Positions 33,937 through 39,599 of a stretch of 39,599 nt of DNA are shown here, piece after piece. The stretch is from Myxococcota bacterium. Lineage in GTDB: Bacteria > Myxococcota > XYA12-FULL-58-9 > JASMKV01. Numbering within the stretch: the first letter of the stretch is position 1; every line of letters starts with the position of its first letter. The notes beneath the pieces were generated by a model. The model saw nothing but the letters and a program-made list of their open reading frames with translations. It ran no database searches and was not told where the DNA came from. The stretch covers positions 1 to 39,599 of the forward strand of contig JASMKV010000068.1 in the NCBI GenBank assembly GCA_030749035.1. Direction: 5' to 3'. Both the position numbers and the translations under genes were made by a program.

Positions 33937-33957
33937 TGTGGATAGGTTTGTGGATAA
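33937..33957 (-). promoter_or_regulatory. DnaA box pair upstream of dnaA
   Basis: TGTGGATAG and TGTGGATAA, the second an exact complement of the consensus TTATCCACA, are spaced 12 bases apart (start to start) in the same orientation. Confidence 0.75.
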
Positions 33958-34027
33958 AAAGTGAATAAGGACTTTATGTCTTTGTTTTTATTTGTAATTT
34001 TAAAAATAACGGTCCTGTGAATAACTG

Positions 34028-35431
34028 ATGCTAAAACAACAAATTGATATCCATACACTCTGGGCTAACTTTTTGTCCGTCGCCCGTACGAAAGTTTCTG
34101 CCCACGTCTGGCAAACTTGGTTTAAACCCATTCAACCGCGTGAAATTGTGGATGGTACACTTATTCTTGCGGTCCGAGATCAATTTTTTAGGGATTGGTT
34201 ATCCGACCATTATCTCGATTTTATTCGTGACCATCTCAACGATATTGCCGGCGAGAACTTGGCCTTGGATTGGTCCTTAGATCCAACCATCAAAGCTGCC
34301 ATGGTGGATTCAAATGAAGATATGGCCGGAGAAACTGAGGTCTTGCTTGAAAATACCCAGGAGGTCGTATTCAACCCGCGTACACAGGCACTCTATTCCA
34401 AACAGTTTAATCCCCGCTATACCTTCGATACGTTTATTGCAGGCCCCTCAAATCAATTGGCCTTTGCCGGCTCTAAAGCGGTCGCTGAAAACCCAGCCAG
34501 CTCTTATAATCCACTCTTCCTTTTTGGTGGTGTGGGTTTAGGCAAAACACACCTTATTTCGGCCATTGGGCAACAAATCCTGCAAGATAGACCCGGTGCA
34601 CGTGTGATTTATACTTCTGCCGAACAATTTGTGAATGAAGTCATTGCCGCCGTTCGATTTTCAAAACTCGAAGAATTCCATGCCAAATACCGTCGAAATT
34701 GTGATGTTATTTTAATTGATGATATTCAATTGATTGCCGGAAAAGTGCGTACACAACATGAATTTTTTCATGTTTTCAATACCTTATATGACTCGCAGCG
34801 CCAGATCGTCGTCACCTCTGACAAGCTTCCGCATGAGATACCGGATATTGAGGAGCGTCTGCGCTCACGTTTCCAATGGGGTCTTATTGCCGATATTCAG
34901 CCTCCAGAACTTGAAACACGTGTCGCTATTCTGCAAAAGAAAGCTGAAAATGATAAAATTGATTTGCCTGATGAGGTTTTACATTTCCTAGCTTCCAGCA
35001 TCCGCTCTAACGTCCGTGAATTAGAAGGTGCCCTCGTTCGTATTGCTGCCCATTCTTCCTTAACGGGCTCTGCAATTGATATCAACTACGCGCGTAACGT
35101 CTTAACAGACATCTTAAGCACAAGGCCCGCACAAATATCCATTGAATCCATTCAAAAAACAGTTGCAGGATACTACCAAGTTAAAATGGGAGACCTGAAA
35201 AGTGCCAGTCGACAAAAAGTGATTGTCCGCCCAAGACAAGTCGCCATGTATTTATGTCGAAAACATGCAGGTGCATCTTATCCTGAGCTTGGAATTAAGT
35301 TTGGAAATAAAGATCATACAACTATCTTGAGTGCCTTTAAGAAAATAGGTTCCCTTCTTAAAGAAGATCCAACCCTACGCTCAGAGGTTTTTGCCCTTGA
35401 ACGCAAGCTGGATTTAACCAATCTGGTCTAA
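34028..35431 (+). CDS. dnaA: chromosomal replication initiator DnaA
   Basis: 467 aa. DnaA opens the origin. Domain I is at the N-terminus (WANFLSVARTKVSAHVWQTWFKPI), then a variable linker of about 60 residues. The AAA+ domain has Walker A GGVGLGKTH (K173) and Walker B CDVILIDDIQ. The C-terminal DNA-binding domain IV has the signature CRKHAGASYPELGIKFGNKDHTTILSAFKKI. It starts just after a cluster of DnaA boxes and is divergent from rpmH. Upstream boxes suggest self-regulation. The stop is followed by a short palindrome GTCTAA-TT-TTAGAC (35426-35439). Confidence 0.97.
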   Translation: MLKQQIDIHTLWANFLSVARTKVSAHVWQTWFKPIQPREIVDGTLILAVRDQFFRDWLSDHYLDFIRDHLNDIAGENLALDWSLDPTIKAAMVDSNEDMAGETEVLLENTQEVVFNPRTQALYSKQFNPRYTFDTFIAGPSNQLAFAGSKAVAENPASSYNPLFLFGGVGLGKTHLISAIGQQILQDRPGARVIYTSAEQFVNEVIAAVRFSKLEEFHAKYRRNCDVILIDDIQLIAGKVRTQHEFFHVFNTLYDSQRQIVVTSDKLPHEIPDIEERLRSRFQWGLIADIQPPELETRVAILQKKAENDKIDLPDEVLHFLASSIRSNVRELEGALVRIAAHSSLTGSAIDINYARNVLTDILSTRPAQISIESIQKTVAGYYQVKMGDLKSASRQKVIVRPRQVAMYLCRKHAGASYPELGIKFGNKDHTTILSAFKKIGSLLKEDPTLRSEVFALERKLDLTNLV

Positions 35432-35666
35432 TTTTAGACTCTTCATCTTTAAAAATGACATTTTTTTGAAACTTTTTTCACAAAAGATCGCCATAATTTA
35501 CACTCATTTTTGTGTATAAAGTGTGACTAAGACTTTGAATGAAACTGTGATTAAAATGTGGCTTTCTTCAATCGTCGACTTACCCACAATTTTTTAGCAT
35601 TTCTATACAAACCATAAACACAATTAAAAAAATCAAACTTGGCTATTTTTTAAAGATAAATCCGGC

Positions 35667-35706
35667 TTATCCACATATGCACAGCCCATTATTATTATTA
35701 TTATTT
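35667..35706 (+). promoter_or_regulatory. consensus DnaA box beside ATT-repeat tract (candidate unwinding element)
   Basis: TTATCCACA at 35667-35675 is followed about 13 bases later by ATT repeats and further A/T-rich DNA, the arrangement expected at an origin. Confidence 0.55.
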
Positions 35707-35767
35707 TCTTTATAACTATAAGATAATTAAAGAGGGAAGAGCTTCATCGGACCTGACTTTCAAAGGC

Positions 35768-35796
35768 TTGACAAAAGCAGCGCAAAACCCTAGCTA
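35768..35796 (+). promoter_or_regulatory. possible dnaN promoter
   Basis: A perfect -35 TTGACA (35768-35773) is followed after 17 bases by TAGCTA (35791-35796), a weak -10. It lies 26 bases upstream of the dnaN start. Confidence 0.35.
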
Positions 35797-35821
35797 CCTG
35801 AGAACAGCTAAGGAATAAGCC

Positions 35822-36934
35822 ATGAAATTTACCACGCAGTCTTCCGAACTTACCAAAGCCCTTTTTCGAGTCCAGGGTATCGCCGATAAAAAAAGTACCA
35901 TGCCTATTTTAGCGCATGTTTTAATTGAAGCCAGCAATGCAGGCGAGCTTCGTTTGAGTGCCACAGATTTAGAAGTGGGTTTAACAGGAAACTATAGCGC
36001 TGAGGTGAAAAAACCAGGCTCGATTGCAGTACATGCCCGACATTTATACGATATTTTGAAATCCCTTCCAGATGGTGATGTTGATTTTGAAGTGACTGAT
36101 AATCATTGGATTAAAATTACTTCAGGGAAATCAAACTTTAAATTGGTTGGTATGACGGGCGACGATTTTCCAAACCTGCCCTCACATACAGAAACGGATA
36201 TTTTTAAAATTCCATCTGATGATTTAGCGCAAATGATTGAACGCACAATATTTTGTGTTTCTTCCGATGATAACCGACACAATCTTTCTGGCGTATATTG
36301 TGAAGTCAGAGACCAAAAAACGCTTCGTTTAGTCGCCACCGATGGTCATCGACTTGCTTTTACAGAAAAAAACTTCACCAATGAACTGCCTTTTGAGGAT
36401 GGCGTTATTGTTCCTAAAAAAGGCTTTCAAGAGCTTCGACGCGTTTTACAAGATAATGACGCTGTAGAAACTGTAGAGCTTGGGTTCACCAACAACAGTG
36501 GCTTTTTAAGAGCTGATAATGTGACTCTGACAACCCGTTTAATTGAAGGTCAATTTCCAGATTACCAACAAGTGATACCTAAAGATTCCGGTGAAGAAAT
36601 ACGTATTTCTAAATCTAAATTAGGACAAGCTTTAAAGCGTGTTTCATTATTATCCCAAGGAAAATCTTATGGTGTAAGATTTCAATTCAATGATAACACC
36701 CTTGAACTCGTCGCAGAAGATCCTGAATTAGGTAATGCCCATGAATCTATCGAAGTTGCTTATCAAGGTGAGCCACTGACAATAGGTTTTAATGCACGCT
36801 ATATTATGGAGGTTCTAGGCCTTATCTCTGAAGAAAGCATTTGTTTAGAATTAACCGATGATTTATCGCCAGGAATTATTCAACCGCTTGAGGAAAAAGG
36901 TTTCCTTACGGTTATTATGCCTATGCGTATCTGA
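35822..36934 (+). CDS. dnaN: DNA polymerase III beta sliding clamp
   Basis: 370 aa. The clamp tethers polymerase III to DNA as a ring dimer. It shows three repeated clamp folds with the typical start MKFTTQSSELTKALFRVQGI, central RLVATDGHRLAFTEK, and the C-terminal PMRI motif region. It is 17 bases upstream of recF and downstream of the A/T-rich region, in the canonical dnaA-dnaN-recF order. Confidence 0.97.
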   Translation: MKFTTQSSELTKALFRVQGIADKKSTMPILAHVLIEASNAGELRLSATDLEVGLTGNYSAEVKKPGSIAVHARHLYDILKSLPDGDVDFEVTDNHWIKITSGKSNFKLVGMTGDDFPNLPSHTETDIFKIPSDDLAQMIERTIFCVSSDDNRHNLSGVYCEVRDQKTLRLVATDGHRLAFTEKNFTNELPFEDGVIVPKKGFQELRRVLQDNDAVETVELGFTNNSGFLRADNVTLTTRLIEGQFPDYQQVIPKDSGEEIRISKSKLGQALKRVSLLSQGKSYGVRFQFNDNTLELVAEDPELGNAHESIEVAYQGEPLTIGFNARYIMEVLGLISEESICLELTDDLSPGIIQPLEEKGFLTVIMPMRI

Positions 36935-36951
36935 TAGCTTAGTCAGATGTT

Positions 36952-38058
36952 ATGTATATTGAGCGTCTTCAATTAAAAAATTTCCGTAATATAGAATCCA
37001 TCAACACGGCCGTAGAAAAATCCTGGGTTGTGATCTCTGGCAACAACGCCCAAGGTAAAACAAATCTTTTAGAAGCCCTCTATATAGCCTCTACAGGACA
37101 ATCATTTAGAAAAAGTCTTCTTAGTGACTTCATTAAAGATAATCATGAAAACAGCATTATTCGTTGTCAAATCATCAAGCAAAATGTGCGTCATCAAATA
37201 GATGTTCAATTACAAAAAACAAAAAGAAGTATTCGTGTTGATGATAAACCGCTCAGAAGTTTAACTAAACTTTTAAGTCTTATGAATATTGTGGCTTTTT
37301 TTCCCGATGATTTAATGCTTGTTAAAGGCAGTCCAGAAGGTAGAAGGAAATTTATTGATCGCTGTGCTTTGAGTTTTTACCCCGACTCTGCTGATATTTT
37401 TAAGGCGTTTCGTCGGTCATTAAAGGAACGCAATAGTATTTTAAGAAAATACCAGAGGCAGGAACAAAAATTAGATGTACAACTTCTTAAGGCTTTTGAT
37501 GAACAGCTCATAAAATATGGAGCGAAGGTTCATCAGTATCGTAAAGATGCTTTAGATGAGTTAAAAAAATACGTTGAGCATTATTTATTAGAGTTTAATG
37601 TCATCAAAGATAGTCTTGAAATAAGCTTAGAGCCTGGTGTGCCTATTCACGATATCAATTCTTTTCAAAGTTCATACAGAAGGGCTTTGGCGGAAAGTAT
37701 GCAAATAGATCAAATAAGAGGATTAACAACAGTAGGGCCGCAAAGAAGCGATTTATTATTTAATCTTGATGGTAAAGAGGCTAAATCCTTTGCATCTCAA
37801 GGACAACAAAGATCTCTGGTATTGGCGCTTAAATTGGCTGAACTTAAAGTCATTGAAGAAAAGGTAGGTTGTGCCCCTCTTCTTATTTTAGATGATGTTT
37901 CCAGTGAGCTTGATCAGACAAGAACCGAGTATCTTTTTAAGGCTATAGAGGATCTTGGATGTCAGGTTTGGATCTCTACAACAGGCAGTGTGGATTTAAA
38001 GATCCCCAAAGAAAACCACCATTTCAACATCACAAATGGCGCTCTTAAAGAGCTCTAA
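36952..38058 (+). CDS. recF: DNA replication and repair protein RecF
   Basis: 368 aa. RecF is an SMC-like ATPase that helps load RecA at gaps. Walker A is SGNNAQGKTNLLEAL (about residues 29-43), with QLKNFRNI at the N-terminus, the signature TTVGPQRSDLLFNLDG, SQGQQRSLVLALKLAE and Walker B PLLILDDVSSELD near the C-terminus. It is 17 bases downstream of dnaN, so the two are probably cotranscribed. Confidence 0.96.
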   Translation: MYIERLQLKNFRNIESINTAVEKSWVVISGNNAQGKTNLLEALYIASTGQSFRKSLLSDFIKDNHENSIIRCQIIKQNVRHQIDVQLQKTKRSIRVDDKPLRSLTKLLSLMNIVAFFPDDLMLVKGSPEGRRKFIDRCALSFYPDSADIFKAFRRSLKERNSILRKYQRQEQKLDVQLLKAFDEQLIKYGAKVHQYRKDALDELKKYVEHYLLEFNVIKDSLEISLEPGVPIHDINSFQSSYRRALAESMQIDQIRGLTTVGPQRSDLLFNLDGKEAKSFASQGQQRSLVLALKLAELKVIEEKVGCAPLLILDDVSSELDQTRTEYLFKAIEDLGCQVWISTTGSVDLKIPKENHHFNITNGALKEL

Positions 38059-38134
38059 TACTTGAGATTTTAGAGTAATACCCATAAGGTAAGTGTTTAA
38101 TGCGTATATCGTTAGACAGATAACGGAGAGTATC

Positions 38135-39241
38135 ATGGCAAGAGATTTAAGTATCGAAGTTTCAGGGCTTAAATTTGATAACCCTTTCGTCATTGGCAGT
38201 GGGCCTCCGGGCACCAATGCACGTGTCATTTGCAAGGCTTTTAAAGCCGGTTGGGGGGGCGTTGTTGCCAAAACAACAAGTTTAACAGACACGCAGGTCG
38301 TTAATGTGATGCCTCGTTATGGCAAGCTTCGCACTAAAGGCGGTGAAGTTTATGGATTTCAAAATATAGAGCTTATCTCAGATCTTCCTTTTGAACAGTG
38401 GGAAGAGGAATTCAAAATTGTTAAAAACGAATATCCCGACAAAATTCTGATTGGCTCCATCATGGAATCCTATGATAAAGCCCGTTGGCAAGAGGTCGCA
38501 CAACGTTCTGTAGAGGCTGGCTGTGATGCACTTGAACTGAACTTCTCATGCCCTCACGGACACCCTGAGACAGGCATGGGCGCAGCCATGGGCCAAGATT
38601 CGGCCCAGGTTGAAGAGGTGACACGTTGGGTCGTCGAAGCGGTGGATGTGCCTGTGTGGTCAAAAATGACCCCAAATATTACCGATATCGTAAAGCCTGC
38701 CAAAGCGGCTAAAGCGGGAGGGGCACATGGTGTGAGTGCGATCAATACCGTGCTTGCGATTATTGGAATTGACTTAAAGACCTTACGACCTTTACCCACA
38801 GTTGAAGGACATTCAACGCCTGGTGGATATTCTGCCCCGGCCGTCAAACCGATTGGTTTACGTGCCGTCAAAGAAATTGCCACTGATGTGCCCCAATTTG
38901 ATATTTCAGGGATTGGCGGTGTGGTTACGGCAGAAGATGCGATTGAATTTCTTTTGGTGGGGGCCAATACAGTGCAGGTCTGCACTGGCGCCATGATATA
39001 TGGTATGAAAATGGTGAATCCGCTTATGGATGGACTTGCGAAGTTCATGGACGAACACGGATTTGAATCTGTCCAGGATATCGTTGGTAAGAGCCTACCC
39101 TATTTTACCACGCATCATCATTTGGTGGATTTACAAGCTGAAAAGAGAGCCAATAAGGAAGAGGCGCGTACAAGTCGTGATAAAATGTGGGGTTCCGGTA
39201 ATCTTGAGGATGAAACCGCTTCTCTAACTTCTAATGAATAA
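38135..39241 (+). CDS. PreA-like dihydropyrimidine dehydrogenase / dihydroorotate dehydrogenase family flavoprotein
   Basis: 368 aa from ATG 38135, with GGAG upstream; an in-frame GTG at 38093 is not preferred. It is a FMN-binding TIM barrel of the DHOD/DPD family. It aligns with the C-terminal part of dihydropyrimidine dehydrogenase and with E. coli PreA: GWGGVVAKT, the catalytic cysteine in LELNFSCPHG, MGQD, SKMTPNITDIV, and GGYSAPAVKPIGLRAVKEI. E. coli PreA carries two [4Fe-4S] clusters C-terminally; here that ferredoxin domain is absent, replaced by a short charged tail. The reductase partner PreT is not nearby, so the electron donor is unknown. It may reduce pyrimidines or a related substrate. 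Confidence 0.85.
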   Translation: MARDLSIEVSGLKFDNPFVIGSGPPGTNARVICKAFKAGWGGVVAKTTSLTDTQVVNVMPRYGKLRTKGGEVYGFQNIELISDLPFEQWEEEFKIVKNEYPDKILIGSIMESYDKARWQEVAQRSVEAGCDALELNFSCPHGHPETGMGAAMGQDSAQVEEVTRWVVEAVDVPVWSKMTPNITDIVKPAKAAKAGGAHGVSAINTVLAIIGIDLKTLRPLPTVEGHSTPGGYSAPAVKPIGLRAVKEIATDVPQFDISGIGGVVTAEDAIEFLLVGANTVQVCTGAMIYGMKMVNPLMDGLAKFMDEHGFESVQDIVGKSLPYFTTHHHLVDLQAEKRANKEEARTSRDKMWGSGNLEDETASLTSNE

Positions 39242-39269
39242 CTGATCATTTAAAGATAGAATAAATAAT

Positions 39270-39599
39270 ATGCGTTGGGTTGTGACAGGTGGTGCTGGAT
39301 TTATCGGGTCGAATTTTGTTCGCCGTGCATTGCTCGAAGCATGGGCCGATGAAGTGGTTGTTCTCGATGCCTTGACCTATGCGGGGAACATGGAAAACCT
39401 TGAACCCGTCTTTAAACATCCAGGATTTCATTTTATTCATGGCAATATCAACAACGTTGATGATGTGCACAAAGCTTTAGACAAGAGTGCGGATGCTCTT
39501 TTTCATTTCGCCGCTGAATCGCATGTCGATCGTTCTATAGAAAGTGCACTACCCTTTGTTGAAACGAATGTTGTTGGCACACAAAACCTTATTGATGCA
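39270..39599 (+). CDS. rfbB: dTDP-glucose 4,6-dehydratase (3' end cut by window edge)
   Basis: 110 codons are present from ATG 39270 to the window end. It begins MRWVVTGGAGFIGSNFVRRAL (Rossmann NAD site GxxGxxG), then DALTYAGNMENL, HGNINNVDDV, HFAAESHVDRSI and FVETNVVGTQNLIDA, the run that identifies RfbB within the short-chain dehydrogenase superfamily. It makes dTDP-4-keto-6-deoxyglucose for surface polysaccharides. The catalytic YxxxK would lie beyond the window. It is 28 bases after the PreA-like gene and may start a sugar-nucleotide cluster to the right. Confidence 0.88.
   Translation, partial: MRWVVTGGAGFIGSNFVRRALLEAWADEVVVLDALTYAGNMENLEPVFKHPGFHFIHGNINNVDDVHKALDKSADALFHFAAESHVDRSIESALPFVETNVVGTQNLIDA

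Larger units (their letters stand above)
33536..34027. other. rpmH-dnaA intergenic region, part of probable oriC
   Basis: 492 bases without a gene. It holds the rpmH promoter and an inverted repeat GGGGCC (33667-33672) / GGCCCC (33687-33692). A plus-strand dnaA promoter candidate is TTGACT (33742-33747) and TAATAG (33766-33771) with an 18-base spacer. Near dnaA there are DnaA-box-like sequences: TGTGGATAG (33937-33945), TGTGGATAA (33949-33957, perfect) and TGTGAATAA (34016-34024). The last overlaps the region just before the dnaA start, which would allow autoregulation. The surrounding sequence is A/T-rich. Confidence 0.6.
35432..35821. other. dnaA-dnaN intergenic region, A/T-rich, second part of probable oriC
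   Basis: 390 bases without a gene. DnaA-box-like sites: TGTGTATAA (35511-35519, one change), TTACCCACA (35580-35588, one change) and TTATCCACA (35667-35675, perfect). An (ATT)n tract follows at about 35689-35706, then an A/T-rich stretch, which together look like a DNA-unwinding element next to a strong box. A dnaN promoter candidate lies at the right end. A small hairpin AAAAATG-A-CATTTTT crosses 35451-35465. Confidence 0.6.

Overview
The window holds a gene-dense bacterial chromosome segment of moderate GC content, with no prophage, insertion sequence or CRISPR array visible. It includes a replication-origin neighbourhood (rpmH / dnaA / dnaN / recF). Several features point to a Myxococcota-like (former Deltaproteobacteria) lineage: a eukaryote-type Ser/Thr kinase with a PEGA-like tail, an FHA membrane protein, a protein with an MXAN_5187-type C-terminal domain next to DUF502, a bactofilin, the order tig-clpP-clpX-lon, and a recA promoter carrying CTGAA/TTCAG operator elements. 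That placement is inferred from gene content; no search was run.

Layout, left to right. 1-1929 (minus): a truncated ABC exporter preceded by a MutH-type mismatch-repair endonuclease, a family known mainly from Gammaproteobacteria. 1971-3758 (plus): peptide deformylase and moeA. 3759-4405: the HU gene with a repeat-rich promoter, a foldable leader and a strong terminator. 4424-6250 (minus): the Ser/Thr kinase. 6353-6450: a selenocysteine tRNA (selC), directly followed by a NamZ-family (DUF1343) gene that converges on a NahK-like sugar kinase; then a PatB/MalY-type C-S lyase.

10005-15608 (plus): a signalling block made of an FHA-TM-helical-repeat protein, an ECF sigma factor, a small translationally coupled probable anti-sigma protein, a two-TM MXAN_5187-like protein and a DUF502 membrane protein. 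It runs into the proteostasis block tig-clpP-clpX-lon (15713-21572). On the minus strand follow an unrecognised 210-aa gene, DUF1015 and a cyclophilin lipoprotein. recA (plus) has an SOS-type promoter in which an inverted repeat exactly fills the -35/-10 spacer. RibD_C-family reductase plus folB (minus) and a bactofilin (plus) come next.

27208-33535 (minus) is one long co-directional block, in transcription order rpmH-rnpA-yidD-yidC-jag-metallophosphoesterase-lspA-lgt, joining RNA/ribosome functions to membrane-protein insertion and lipoprotein maturation. The opposite strand carries dnaA, dnaN and recF, with DnaA-box-like sequences on both sides of dnaA, suggesting a bipartite oriC. The right end has a PreA/DPD-like flavoenzyme without the ferredoxin domain and the start of rfbB. 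Most of the window is conserved housekeeping. The parts that stand out are MutH, selC, the kinase/FHA/sigma signalling group, and the regulatory DNA at hup, recA, the bactofilin gene and oriC. No wholly new multi-gene system is demonstrated by the sequence alone.
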